This document shows positions 1 to 10,367 of a DNA stretch of 64,000 nucleotides, one piece after another (positions within the stretch are counted from its first letter, which is position 1; every line of letters starts with the position of its first letter). A program made the position numbers and the translations under genes. Source of the DNA: Nibribacter koreensis (lineage in GTDB: Bacteria > Bacteroidota > Bacteroidia > Cytophagales > Hymenobacteraceae); the NCBI RefSeq assembly GCF_039541795.1, contig NZ_BAABGX010000001.1:1426001-1490000 (forward strand). The letters run 5' to 3'. Under the pieces are notes generated by a model that saw only the letters and a list, made by a program, of their open reading frames with translations, did no database searches and had not been told where the DNA came from.

Positions 1-444
1 GCCGCTGAGGATGAACGGGTCTCTGGCGTGGCTACCTGGTCTGCCATCAGTACCATTGACCAACGCTGGCCGCAGGAGATGATGGAGGAATGGAAGCGCA
101 CCGGCGTACAATACATTATGAATGCCCGTACCGGCCAGCAGATGCCTCTCTACTACCAGCTATATGAGAATTACCAGGCCAACCAACAGCGGCTTGACAT
201 TTTAAAGTCTGTGGAGAAACTGGCCATTCCGGTGCTCATCATCCATGGCGAACAGGACGAGACCCTGCCGTTGCAAATGGCCCATGACCTACATGCCGCC
301 AACCCGTACGCAGAATTGTTCCTGGTTCCGGAAGCCGATCATTCCTTTGGCGGCAAGCATCCCTATGACGAGCAGGAACTCCCGGCCTTCGCCAAAGCCG
401 CCGCTGACAAAACCATTGAGTACTTTCAAAAGGCGCTTTCATGA
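1..444 (+). CDS. Alpha/beta hydrolase, C-terminal part (5' end outside window)
   Basis: The reading frame is open from base 1, so only the C-terminal ~147 residues of a longer protein are present. The fragment carries the late catalytic acid and histidine of a serine hydrolase: VLIIHGEQDETLP (acidic residue after the sixth strand) and ADHSFGG (catalytic His). This arrangement is typical of dienelactone hydrolase or prolyl-oligopeptidase-like enzymes; the nucleophile Ser would be upstream of the window. The stop codon overlaps the folK start (ATGA), so the two are translationally coupled. The substrate cannot be inferred. Confidence 0.8.
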   Translation, partial: AAEDERVSGVATWSAISTIDQRWPQEMMEEWKRTGVQYIMNARTGQQMPLYYQLYENYQANQQRLDILKSVEKLAIPVLIIHGEQDETLPLQMAHDLHAANPYAELFLVPEADHSFGGKHPYDEQELPAFAKAAADKTIEYFQKALS

Positions 445-923
445 AGCCACTTTTCCTGCTGTTGGGCAGCAACCTGGGCGACCGCGTATCTTACTTGCAG
501 GAGGCCTACCACCGTTTATCGGCTGTTTTCGGGGAAACAGGGCAAAAATCAAGTCTCTATGAAACGGCCGCCTGGGGCTTGGAGGCCCAGCCTGCTTTTC
601 TAAACCAGGCGTTGTTATTTCATTCAGACCTGCCTGCCACAGAACTCCTAACTATTACACAACACGTGGAGCAGGAACTGGGCCGCGAGCGCAAGGAACG
701 CTGGGGCGCCCGCGTCATTGACGTGGATATTCTTTTGTACGGTAATACTATCCTGCATACCCTTACCCTCACCATTCCGCATCCGCATTTACACCTGCGT
801 AGATTTACCTTGGCGCCTCTGGTAGAACTGGCTCCTGATTTTATCCATCCAATCTTGGAGAAGACCATGGCACAACTGCTGGCAGATTGCCCAGATCCGT
901 TAGAGGTAAGATTAATGTGCTAA
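441..923 (+). CDS. folK: 2-amino-4-hydroxy-6-hydroxymethyldihydropteridine pyrophosphokinase
   Basis: Transfers pyrophosphate from ATP to 6-hydroxymethyl-dihydropterin in folate synthesis. The 160-residue length is normal for HPPK. Visible signatures are LLLGSNLGDR at the N-terminus, YETAAWG in the pterin-binding loop region, and the family motif RWGARVIDVDILLYG with the metal-binding aspartates, followed by IPHPHLHLRRF. It overlaps the upstream hydrolase by ATGA. Residues 25-37 are encoded by a degenerate copy (about 31 of 38 bases) of the dispersed 38-bp palindrome described under repeats, with no obvious change in protein length compared with the family. Confidence 0.95.
   Translation: MKPLFLLLGSNLGDRVSYLQEAYHRLSAVFGETGQKSSLYETAAWGLEAQPAFLNQALLFHSDLPATELLTITQHVEQELGRERKERWGARVIDVDILLYGNTILHTLTLTIPHPHLHLRRFTLAPLVELAPDFIHPILEKTMAQLLADCPDPLEVRLMC
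513..550. repeat. 38-bp palindrome copy inside folK (degenerate)
   Basis: Aligns without gaps to the window-wide 38-bp palindrome (half-site CGTTTTTGGCCTGTTTTC) at about 31 of 38 positions. It is in frame within folK and codes for residues 25-37. Confidence 0.6.
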
Positions 924-980
924 TTTTTAGACATAAGACGCAGGACCTAAGACACAAGACTTTTTATTGCCGAGAGGAAG

Positions 981-1018
981 CGTTTTTGGTCTGTTTTCCA
1001 GAAAACAGACCAAAAACG
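981..1018. repeat. 38-bp palindrome, perfect arms
   Basis: Left arm CGTTTTTGGTCTGTTTTC and its exact complement are separated by a 2-base loop. The symmetry extends one base further on each side. Confidence 0.9.
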
Positions 1019-1047
1019 CCTATTGATTGGTCAGCAGTAATTTAAGC

Positions 1048-1142
1048 CACTCACTCACTCACTCACTCACTCACTCACTCACTCACTCACTCACTCACTC
1101 ACTCACTCACTCACTCACTCACTCACTCACTCACTCACTCAC
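1048..1142. repeat. (CACT)n microsatellite, about 24 copies
   Basis: An uninterrupted tetranucleotide tract of about 95 bp. It lies between converging genes and is far from any start codon, so phase variation of a gene is unlikely; copy number should vary between isolates. Confidence 0.95.
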
Positions 1143-1143
1143 G

Positions 1144-1299
1144 TTGTCATCCTGAAAGGATCTTGGTGGCGAACTAGACAAGCCTTAGCTATAGGACAAG
1201 TTACTCCATCCATTGTCAACCTTCCTGCCTAGTCTACAACTACTTCGCCCTTAGCAAGTGCCGTTTCAGCTTGCCACCAAGATCCTTTCAGGATGACAA
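1144..1299. repeat. 156-bp element with ~27-bp terminal inverted repeats (GTCATCCTGAAAGGATC family)
   Basis: Left end 1144-1171 and right end 1271-1299 are inverted copies (TTGTCATCCTGAAAGGATCT then TGGTGGC) with at most one mismatch. It encodes nothing and resembles a non-autonomous MITE or a paired intergenic repeat. A fragment of the same family (TTCAGGATGACAAA) lies at about 46660-46675. Confidence 0.75.
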
Positions 1300-1476
1300 A
1301 GGAGGAGGAAGCATCTATGCACTAGACAGAAAAGATCAATGCATCTGGAAAAATAATGATGAGATAGAGAGTGAGACTTGAGAAATAAAGGATGTTGTGT
1401 GCGTGTATTGGTTAATATTGCTGCTTTCCAGTAAAGGGATTTCACGCTGATATTACTTTCTAATTGAGATATAACT

Positions 1477-1530
1477 ATAAGAGCCGTTTTTGGTCTGTTT
1501 TCTGGAAAACAGACCAAAAACGGCTCTTAT
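1477..1530. repeat. 38-bp palindrome with extended arms (54 bp)
   Basis: The core copy at 1485-1522 is extended by ATAAGAGC and its complement on either side. This gives a 54-bp dyad with only the centre unpaired. Confidence 0.9.
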
Positions 1531-1612
1531 AAATATTAGAATGTCTTGTATCTTAAATCCTGCGTCTTGTGTCTAAAGTACTAGCACATCAGCACATTAA
1601 AAAATTAGCACA

Positions 1613-3520
1613 TTACTTACGCTGGTCAAACTTCTGGTAGATGGAGTTCTGGCTAATGTATTCTGGGACCAGCTGCTTCATCTTCTTGATCACCTCCACG
1701 TTGTTCTGGGCTTGGAACAGGTCAATGAGGATTTGTATTTCTTGGAGCACCTGGCTCACTTGTTGAGCAGGTACGTTGGCCAGGCGAATCTTAGGATGAT
1801 CTGTGGCCTGGACTGCCTCGTTCTCATGGAAGAGTTCTTCCTCTAGTTTTTCGCCGGGGCGCAGGCCGGTATAAACTAATTGAATGTCCTTGCCTAAGGT
1901 AAGGCCAGAAAGCTTGATCATCTTCTTGGCTAGATCCACAATTTTAATAGAGTCGCCCATGTCAAAGATGTAGATCTCACCGCCTTTGCCCATGGCCGAG
2001 GCCTCTAGGACCAATTGGCAGGCTTCTTGAATGGTCATAAAATAACGGGCAATGTCTGGGTGGGTGACCGTGACCGGGCCGCCTTCCATGATCTGCTTCC
2101 TGAACCTAGGAATCACGGAGCCAGTACTGCCCAGCACATTCCCGAAGCGGGTGGTGATAAAGCGGGTGCGGTTGTTGCCGGTGTCCCGCAGGTAATGGTC
2201 CAGGGACTGCACATACATCTCGCATAAGCGTTTAGAGGCGCCCATCACGCTGGTGGGGTTTACGGCTTTGTCAGTGGAGAGCAACACAAACTTCTGGGTC
2301 TGGAACTTGATGGCCAAGTCAGAGAGAATCTTAGTGCCCAAGATGTTGGTATTAAGCGACTCCGTAGGGTTTTCCTCCATCACAGGCACGTGCTTGTAGG
2401 CCGCGCAATGAAAAACCAGTTCGGGTTTAAAGGTTCTGAACACGGCGTCCATGCGGGCGGCGTTGCAGATATCACCCAGTACCACTTCAAATCGCAGCTT
2501 TTGGTATAGCTCTGTTAGCTCTAGCTCCAGATCATACAAAGGCGATTCGGCTTGGTCTAAGAGAATGAGCTGTTTAGGCTTGAACCTGATGAGCTGGCGT
2601 ACCAGTTCACTGCCAATGGATCCGGCAGCGCCCGTAATGAGGATGGTACGGTTCTGCAATTCTTTGTGCAACAGCGGCGAGTCAATCTCGGCGGCGGCGC
2701 GACCCAAGACGTCCTCAATGCGCACTTCCCGGATTTGCTTAAAGCTGAGTTCGCCGTTGATCCATTTGTAGGTGGGCGGTACAATCAACACTTGCACGCC
2801 AGCTTTCAAGCAGGCCTCTACCAATTGGCGTTTGCGGGCAATAGAAAGTCGTTGCACGGCCAGTATGAGCAAATCGGCCTTGAGGTTGGCTAACTGCTCG
2901 GCTAAGACGTCTGCGGGTTTAAGGATTGGAATGCCATTGATGGCCAATCCGTTTTTAGCGGCATCATCGTCCAGGAAAGTAAGCACCCGGTAATAGACGC
3001 CCATGTCCTGCTGAAGGGTTCTATGGGTAATGGTTCCTACTTCGCCGGCGCCAAAAATGACCACGTTTACCTTCTGGCTGCTATTATGGCTCCACTCATA
3101 ATGCAGAATCTTGGCCCAAACGCGCACCATAGACGTGGCCATTAAGCTGAGCGCATAGTCTATCAATAAGATAGAGATGGGAATGAAGTTCTGGTACCCA
3201 AAGCCTTTGTTATACACCAACTGAGCCGCCACCAGAACGCCTGAGCTGAGGGTGAGCGAGAAGAACAGCTTACGCAGGTCGTCAATGCTAGAGTAGCGAA
3301 GGATGCCCCGGTGCGTTTTGAAATAATACGCTGACAGCCCTTTGATGACTAAGACAATGGGTAGCATCAACCCCACCTGCAGCTCGGCAAAGACACTAAG
3401 GTTAAAGTTAAAGCGCAGCAGATAGGCAGCCGCAAAGGAAAGGGCACATAAACAGAGGTCTATGGCAAACACCAAGTGCTTTGGCATTTTCTGTTTAAAC
3501 ATCTGTTGCATATGCCCCAT
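1613..3520 (-). CDS. WbpM/CapD-type membrane-bound nucleotide-sugar 4,6-dehydratase
   Basis: 635 residues, typical for the large membrane-anchored UDP-sugar dehydratase/epimerases that start surface polysaccharide sugar synthesis. About four membrane helices occupy residues 12-135. A first Rossmann-like segment (VVIFGAGEVG, about 154-162) is followed by the catalytic extended SDR domain with TGAAGSIG at 296-303. The catalytic set appears as S415, M426 and K430 (LLSTDKAVNPTSVMGASKR). The Met replacing the usual Tyr is the known WbpM feature. Alternative starts exist at residues 4, 7 and 12. The exact sugar product is not predictable. Confidence 0.9.
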   Translation of the reverse strand: MGHMQQMFKQKMPKHLVFAIDLCLCALSFAAAYLLRFNFNLSVFAELQVGLMLPIVLVIKGLSAYYFKTHRGILRYSSIDDLRKLFFSLTLSSGVLVAAQLVYNKGFGYQNFIPISILLIDYALSLMATSMVRVWAKILHYEWSHNSSQKVNVVIFGAGEVGTITHRTLQQDMGVYYRVLTFLDDDAAKNGLAINGIPILKPADVLAEQLANLKADLLILAVQRLSIARKRQLVEACLKAGVQVLIVPPTYKWINGELSFKQIREVRIEDVLGRAAAEIDSPLLHKELQNRTILITGAAGSIGSELVRQLIRFKPKQLILLDQAESPLYDLELELTELYQKLRFEVVLGDICNAARMDAVFRTFKPELVFHCAAYKHVPVMEENPTESLNTNILGTKILSDLAIKFQTQKFVLLSTDKAVNPTSVMGASKRLCEMYVQSLDHYLRDTGNNRTRFITTRFGNVLGSTGSVIPRFRKQIMEGGPVTVTHPDIARYFMTIQEACQLVLEASAMGKGGEIYIFDMGDSIKIVDLAKKMIKLSGLTLGKDIQLVYTGLRPGEKLEEELFHENEAVQATDHPKIRLANVPAQQVSQVLQEIQILIDLFQAQNNVEVIKKMKQLVPEYISQNSIYQKFDQRK

Positions 3521-3560
3521 CCTGCTTCGGCTAAACGTCTATGAAATGGAAAAGCCGGGA

Positions 3561-4436
3561 TTATCCTACTTGGGAAACTTCGGCGGCTTTGTCTATCTTC
3601 TTCACTAAGCCTTGCAACACCTTGCCTGGACCGCATTCTACAAAGAGGGTAGCGCCGTCGGCAATCATCTGTTGCACAGACTGTGTCCAACGTACGGGAG
3701 CGGTCAATTGACGGATGAGGTTTTCCTGAATTTCTTGCGGATCTGTGTGCGGTTTGGCGTCTACGTTCTGGTACACGGGGCAAATGCCTTGTTTAAACTC
3801 CGTATTTTTGATGGCCTCTTCCAACTCCGCCTCAGCTGATTTCATGAGCGGCGAGTGGAAGGCTCCGCCCACGGGTAATACTAGGGCACGCTTGGCGCCA
3901 GCGGCTTTCATGCGCTCACAGGCTTCTTCTACTCCGGCAATGGAGCCAGAAATCACCAATTGGCCCGGGCAGTTGTAGTTGGCCGCCACTACCACATCGT
4001 TTACCTCGGCGCAGATTTGCTCAACCTTCTCATCCTCCAGACCCAGGATGGCAGCCATGGTAGACGGTTGCTCTTCGCAGGCTTTTTGCATAGCTAAAGC
4101 ACGTTTAGAAACCAGACGCAAGGCATCTTCAAAAGAAAGCACTTTGTTGGCCACCAGCGCAGAGAACTCGCCCAGTGAGTGACCGGCCACCATCTCTGGG
4201 GCAAAATCCTGGGCTACGGCGGCCTGAATCACAGAATGCAAAAAGATGGCGGGCTGAGTCACTTTGGTTTGCTTTAACTCTTCATCCGTGCCTGAGAACA
4301 TGATGTCTGTGATCCTGAAGCCCAGAATCTCATTGGCTTGCTCAAAAAGACGTTTGGCTTCTTCATGCTGGTCATACAGGTCTTTGCCCATACCCACAAA
4401 CTGGGAACCCTGCCCCGGGAAAACGTATGCTTTCAT
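3561..4436 (-). CDS. fabD: Malonyl-CoA:ACP transacylase
   Basis: Loads malonyl groups onto acyl carrier protein for fatty acid elongation. The 291-residue length is standard. It shows the N-terminal FPGQGSQFVGMG motif, the nucleophile elbow GHSLG with Ser87, and the catalytic His194 in GGAFHSPLM. It is transcribed toward the WbpM-like gene 40 bp downstream and may be cotranscribed with it, although the functions are unrelated. A degenerate 38-bp palindrome lies just upstream of its start. Confidence 0.96.
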   Translation of the reverse strand: MKAYVFPGQGSQFVGMGKDLYDQHEEAKRLFEQANEILGFRITDIMFSGTDEELKQTKVTQPAIFLHSVIQAAVAQDFAPEMVAGHSLGEFSALVANKVLSFEDALRLVSKRALAMQKACEEQPSTMAAILGLEDEKVEQICAEVNDVVVAANYNCPGQLVISGSIAGVEEACERMKAAGAKRALVLPVGGAFHSPLMKSAEAELEEAIKNTEFKQGICPVYQNVDAKPHTDPQEIQENLIRQLTAPVRWTQSVQQMIADGATLFVECGPGKVLQGLVKKIDKAAEVSQVG

Positions 4437-4452
4437 TTAGCTCTTGGTTAGG

Positions 4453-4490
4453 TGTTTTTGTGCTCTTTTCTCGAAAACAGGCCAAAAACG
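4453..4490. repeat. 38-bp palindrome, degenerate
   Basis: The right arm (GAAAACAGGCCAAAAACG) is perfect; the left arm has several substitutions. It lies between fabD and the terminator of the T9SS cargo gene. Confidence 0.75.
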
Positions 4491-4525
4491 GCAAATCTTC
4501 TTAGAAAAGGAAAAACAAAGATATG

Positions 4526-4557
4526 AAAAAGGCGCCCATTCTATGAATGGGCGCCTC
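4526..4557 (-). terminator. Rho-independent terminator of the T9SS cargo gene
   Basis: Read on the minus strand, a GC-rich stem (AGGCGCCCATT and its complement) is followed directly by TTTTT. It lies 16 bp after the stop codon at 4573. Confidence 0.85.
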
Positions 4558-4572
4558 TCTATTAGAAATGGA

Positions 4573-7314
4573 CTAGTGGATGATTTCCACCCAGCCTTTA
4601 AAGACCCTGATGTCTGGCGTACTAGACCTGCCGTAGAACTCTACCTCTACCTGATAGAAATAGGTGCCGTCTGCTAAAGCTTTGCCGCCACTGTCTACGC
4701 CTTTCCAATTCAAGCCCGGCTCAGAGGCTCCTTCAAACACCTTGTTGCCCCAGCGGCTATACACCTTGAGTTTGGCGCTCTTAATAAAGGCAGCTCCCTG
4801 CTTAGGAGTGAAGACATCATTTACACCGTCATTGTTGGGCGTAAAGATGTTGGGCAGAATAAACACAATGCAGTTGTCCTTGCAGGCCACGTCTGTTTCT
4901 TCAAACTGGCTGGTATTGCCGTTTACGTCTGTAGCGGTCACGGCATAGCAGCCTGCAAAAGAAGGAATGCCCGTATGGGTAAAGGTCATGTTGGTGGTGG
5001 TACCAATCACCGTGAACGGATCATCGTCTTTTTCTTTGTAGTACACGGTGTACAAGACAATGTCAGCGGTATTGCATCCTTCGGGCAGCGTCCAGCTCAC
5101 CACGTTCTGGAACGGAGGATTGGTTGGCTGGGTGATTTCTGGGCACGGATCCAAGGTCACAATTGGCTTGCACACCTGCACCAGGCACGCAATCTGACTA
5201 TTGTTCAGCAACGGATCCGGAAGCCCTGGATTCTGGTAGGTCCCTTTGGTCACCACGTAGGCGCAATACTCCTCCCCTTGAATGATGGGAATGTTTTTGG
5301 TGTAGGTGCCACTGCCAGGTCCCGCGGCCACGCTGTCATACCGCTCAAAGTTGCCATTAGGTCGTTTCAAGAAGATGACATGGTGGTATTTCTGCTCAGG
5401 GCGGGCATTGTTCCAAGGCACGTTGTAAGTCCAGTTTAAGACCAGATTAGTACCGTTGGCCTTGGCCTGCAACCTCACGCTAGACCCAGACGTGGAGTCT
5501 GCCAGGACCGTAGGCGTGCCGGTGCCCACAGAATGGTAGAATTCTACTCTATAGGTGTAAGATGTGTCCTGGGTGTTCAAGTTGTTGTCAGTAAAGACCG
5601 TGTCATTCAGGTTGGTGAACGTGTAGCCTGCCACTGGAGCGAATACTGCGCCAGTTCCTCTGTTCTGGCCTAAGGCACGCAACAATCTATACTGGAACGG
5701 CGCCTGCAACTGTTCTAGGTTACTTGGGCGTGGCTTGCTCCACTCTACTCTAATCTTACCCGTGGTTTTGCTGGTTTCCACTACACTTACCTTGGTAAGT
5801 GAAATAGACTCCAGCGTGGCACAGATTTCATTAGAGGCAATGCTTTCACCGCCGCCTGGGGCGCCGAACTCCACATAGATTCTATAGCAATAGGTTTTAT
5901 TGCGTGGCAGCCCCTGGCCGTTGTTGTTGTCAACAAAGGTGGTGGCATTGGCGCCTACCTGTCCTACCCGCACAAACCCGCTGGAGGCCGGAATCCCCGT
6001 CTCGCAATAACCCGGCACAAACGTAGAGGGCCCTTCTTTCCTATAGATGTAAATGCGGCTGGCGTTGGCGCAATTGTAGGCCTGCCAGTTAATCCTGATG
6101 CTGTTGTTGGTGACTACTTGTGACGAGGTGAGCACCGGTGGCGGCCCGATGACTGTAATGCGCCACGGCTGCAAGTCGGTGAGCGGTTGCACACCGGCCG
6201 GCGGAACGTCTACGGCCCTGAAGGTTACCTGGTACGGCTGACGGCGCACGTCCAGGCAAGCCAGCGTCTGCCAATTGAAAACGTAGGCCGTGTCTGGCCG
6301 GCTGGCTTTGGAGAACGTGGCCGGCGGAATCATTTCGCCGAAGGCAGTTACCACCACTGGATGCTTTTCTGGGTCTGTGACCCTAATGGTATCCCGCAGC
6401 CTGGTGCCGGCAATTATACAGGTGTCTCTGGGCACAAAGAGTCTTGGCGGCTTATTAGGGATGTCCTTTACCAGAATCTGCATATCCCGGACAACCCGCC
6501 CAATAAGCCGACGGTCCCGCCATTCTTCTACGACAAAGGCAATGTTAAACTCACCTTGTACGCCTGGGGTGTTCCAGGTCAATTGTCCCGTAACGGGGTC
6601 TAGTCTAAAGAAGGGGGCTGGCGCATTAACAGGCGTTCCCAGGAAGTTCTCAAGGCCACGATAACCAGGTGCAATTACGCCAATAGGGTCTCCACAACCG
6701 TTTCTTCCGCCATCAATCCTAGGCTCAAACATTCTAAAGACCAAGCTGTCTCCGTCTTCGTCAAAGGCACCAGGGTTATGCACAAAAATACTGTTAATGT
6801 CAGCAACGTCAATGGGTGGCACCAGCAGTACCGGTGATTTATTGATACCCAGAAACTGGTCAATGGTGATGGTGGTGGTCAGGAAGAAGGTCTGCTGCAC
6901 AGAATTAGACAGATTGACGATGCCCGCATTCCGGTTTTCACCAATATAAGAAACGGTAAAGGTACCATCTCCCGCGTAGGTGTGCTCAAAGAAATAGGTG
7001 TTCACCCACGTATTGTTCTCTCCGTTGACCAGTTCAACTCTTGATGCCCTAGGCGACGTTTGAGGCGTGCTGCAGTCCCCGAAGTAAAGGGTAGCGTCTG
7101 CATCCTCAATGGCATTTGGTGCCTTAACGGTATAGGTGACTAGCTTAAAAAAGAAGCGAAGCGGGTTGCGGGCGGCAGTGGTATCGCTTTTGGCAAAGAT
7201 GTTACCGGCCCGTATGTGGGTAGCCTGCGCTTTTGGAGTAGAAAGCAGAAAAAACGCGAACAAGCCCATCAGAAATCCCAGATAGGTGAGTAGTCCTTTA
7301 CGCTTTAAAGACAT
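4573..7314 (-). CDS. Large secreted protein with gliding-motility/T9SS type B C-terminal domain
   Basis: I chose the Met 18 codons inside the longest open frame (CAT at 7312-7314) because it gives a clean signal peptide (MSLKRKGLL, a hydrophobic core, then AQA before THIRAG). The roughly 913-residue protein has a PKD-like N-terminal part opening with ATHIRAGNIF, several fibronectin-III-like repeats in the middle, and a C-terminal domain of about 90 residues. That domain carries NIFTPNNDGVNDVF, YSRWGNKVF and GTYFYQVEV, the signature of the gliding-motility-associated sorting domain recognised by the type IX secretion system. It is probably exported and attached to or released from the cell surface. 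The binding function is unknown. Confidence 0.88.
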   Translation of the reverse strand: MSLKRKGLLTYLGFLMGLFAFFLLSTPKAQATHIRAGNIFAKSDTTAARNPLRFFFKLVTYTVKAPNAIEDADATLYFGDCSTPQTSPRASRVELVNGENNTWVNTYFFEHTYAGDGTFTVSYIGENRNAGIVNLSNSVQQTFFLTTTITIDQFLGINKSPVLLVPPIDVADINSIFVHNPGAFDEDGDSLVFRMFEPRIDGGRNGCGDPIGVIAPGYRGLENFLGTPVNAPAPFFRLDPVTGQLTWNTPGVQGEFNIAFVVEEWRDRRLIGRVVRDMQILVKDIPNKPPRLFVPRDTCIIAGTRLRDTIRVTDPEKHPVVVTAFGEMIPPATFSKASRPDTAYVFNWQTLACLDVRRQPYQVTFRAVDVPPAGVQPLTDLQPWRITVIGPPPVLTSSQVVTNNSIRINWQAYNCANASRIYIYRKEGPSTFVPGYCETGIPASSGFVRVGQVGANATTFVDNNNGQGLPRNKTYCYRIYVEFGAPGGGESIASNEICATLESISLTKVSVVETSKTTGKIRVEWSKPRPSNLEQLQAPFQYRLLRALGQNRGTGAVFAPVAGYTFTNLNDTVFTDNNLNTQDTSYTYRVEFYHSVGTGTPTVLADSTSGSSVRLQAKANGTNLVLNWTYNVPWNNARPEQKYHHVIFLKRPNGNFERYDSVAAGPGSGTYTKNIPIIQGEEYCAYVVTKGTYQNPGLPDPLLNNSQIACLVQVCKPIVTLDPCPEITQPTNPPFQNVVSWTLPEGCNTADIVLYTVYYKEKDDDPFTVIGTTTNMTFTHTGIPSFAGCYAVTATDVNGNTSQFEETDVACKDNCIVFILPNIFTPNNDGVNDVFTPKQGAAFIKSAKLKVYSRWGNKVFEGASEPGLNWKGVDSGGKALADGTYFYQVEVEFYGRSSTPDIRVFKGWVEIIH

Positions 7315-7466
7315 AGAGTAGAGTTTTGCATGCAGTAACAAAGATAAGAGAATACCCCAGACAGCCATGGCCAGCCGTGGATTGGCACAGGATTCCCATT
7401 AGAAATATAGGGTCTTTCCTATAACGGATTCTTAGGTTTCCTGTTGTAATTCTACAATGGTATTCC

Positions 7467-7504
7467 GGTTTTTAGCCTATTTTTCTCAAAACAAGTCAGA
7501 AACG
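7467..7504. repeat. 38-bp palindrome, degenerate
   Basis: Aligns gaplessly to the family, with GGTTTTTAGCCT on the left and AAAACAAGTCAGAAACG on the right. The arms are only partly complementary, suggesting an old copy. Confidence 0.65.
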
Positions 7505-7570
7505 TAGTTGTTTAATAAAAGCAAGCCTTAGAGCTAGCCAATTTAGATTTATTCAAAATTGCTTTGCACG

Positions 7571-7601
7571 TTGCGTAACAAAGCCTCCCAATGTACCTTT
7601 G
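7571..7601 (+). promoter_or_regulatory. Bacteroidota-type promoter of sdhCAB
   Basis: TTG at 7571-7573, a 20-nt spacer, then TACCTTTG at 7594-7601 (consensus TANNTTTG). This leaves an untranslated leader of about 45 nt before sdhC. Confidence 0.65.
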
Positions 7602-7653
7602 GAAAGATTTTACCAATCCTATACTCCTAATTCTACAACCTTAACACAACAAA

Positions 7654-8343
7654 ATGAGTTGGTTTTCAAAAACGTTTACCAGTACCATTGGGCGTAAGCT
7701 TCTAGTGGCCGTCACTGGTCTGTTTCTCTGCTCCTTTTTGGTAGTGCACCTGGTGGGTAACCTCCAGCTGTTCAAAGATGATGGAGGCGCGGCCTTCAAC
7801 GTCTACTCCCATTTTATGGCCACAAACCCCATCATCCGCACCATGGAAATTGTGCTGGTACTGGGCTTCTTGTTCCACATCTATGAGGCCCTGGTTTTAA
7901 CCAGACGCAACAAAGCTGCCCGCCCTACGGAGTACGCCTACAACCGTCCGCAGGACAACAGCAACTGGTCATCCCGCAACATGGGTCTGCTAGGCACCGT
8001 GATTCTGGTGTTCTTGATCATTCACCTCTGGAATTTCTTTGTACCTGCCCGTTTTGGCGGTTTAGAAGGTGTAGTGGTAGAAAACGTAGAATATGACAAC
8101 CTCTATCTGAAGGTGGTACAGTCTTTTGAAATTTGGTGGTATGTATTGATTTATGTACTGGGTATGATTTCGCTGGGCTACCATCTTTACCATGGTTTCC
8201 AGAGTGCATTCCAGACTTTGGGCTTGAACCACAAGAAGTACACGCCGGCCATCCAGACGTTTGGAGCCTTCTTCTCTATTGTGGTGCCTGCGGCTTTTGC
8301 CTCTATGCCTCTTTACTTTTTCTTCAAAGACCTTCTGAACTAA
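7654..8343 (+). CDS. sdhC: Succinate dehydrogenase cytochrome b558 subunit
   Basis: 229 residues with five hydrophobic segments, matching the single-polypeptide diheme b558-type anchor used by Bacteroidota instead of separate SdhC and SdhD. Its N-terminus (TSTIGRKLLVAVTGLFLCSFLVVHLVGNL) and the internal histidines in the membrane helices (HLVGNL, HFMATN, FLFHIYEA, LIIHLWNFF, GYHLYHGF) fit heme ligation. It anchors the SdhAB catalytic dimer in the inner membrane and passes electrons to menaquinone. It is the first gene of sdhCAB, ten bases before sdhA. Confidence 0.93.
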   Translation: MSWFSKTFTSTIGRKLLVAVTGLFLCSFLVVHLVGNLQLFKDDGGAAFNVYSHFMATNPIIRTMEIVLVLGFLFHIYEALVLTRRNKAARPTEYAYNRPQDNSNWSSRNMGLLGTVILVFLIIHLWNFFVPARFGGLEGVVVENVEYDNLYLKVVQSFEIWWYVLIYVLGMISLGYHLYHGFQSAFQTLGLNHKKYTPAIQTFGAFFSIVVPAAFASMPLYFFFKDLLN

Positions 8344-8353
8344 GCATAACGCT

Positions 8354-10267
<1,914 letters not shown>

Positions 10268-10367
10268 TGAATAATTAAGAATGAATAATTAATAATTAGG
10301 TACTTATCCCTATTTGTTCCTTGTTCCATTCTTAATTTTTAATTCTTAATTATTAATTAAAAAAATA
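10268..10367. repeat. AT-rich inverted AATTAAGAATTA-type repeat between sdhA and sdhB
   Basis: The 100-bp gap is almost entirely built from AATAATTAAGAAT words and their complements (10268-10300 versus 10332-10360), forming a potential AT-only hairpin. Similar words build the heptanucleotide array at 46.7 kb. Confidence 0.6.

Larger units (their letters stand above)
924..1612. other. Gene-free 689-bp spacer packed with nested repeats
   Basis: No credible gene. From the outside inward it holds an inverted pair at about 925-960 and 1543-1578, rich in GACACAAGAC-like words. Inside are two near-perfect copies of the 38-bp palindrome (981-1018 and 1485-1522), a (CACT)n microsatellite (1048-1142), and a 156-bp inverted-repeat unit (1144-1299). 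The right end (1583-1617) carries GCACATCAGCACATT-type words that recur at 41.1 kb. The flanking genes converge on this spacer. Confidence 0.8.
7315..7653. other. Divergent intergenic region between the T9SS cargo gene and sdhC
   Basis: 339 bp containing a degenerate 38-bp palindrome (7467-7504) and the sdhC promoter (7571-7601). I see no RNA gene or further ORF that looks real. Confidence 0.7.

Noticed and set aside
981..1018. Palindrome copies as ordinary rho-independent terminators
   Set aside because: On both strands the T-run lies before the stem and an A-run after it, the reverse of an intrinsic terminator.
1048..1142. CRISPR-like regular repeat
   Set aside because: It is a pure tetranucleotide microsatellite without spacers and there are no cas genes.
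1266..1517. 83-codon minus-strand frame in the repeat spacer
   Set aside because: It spans the inverted-repeat end and part of a palindrome copy, has no ribosome binding site, and its residues follow from the repeats.
4975..5439. Plus-strand open frame of 154 codons
   Set aside because: Antisense to the T9SS cargo gene; composition is unlike a real protein and no start signal is visible.
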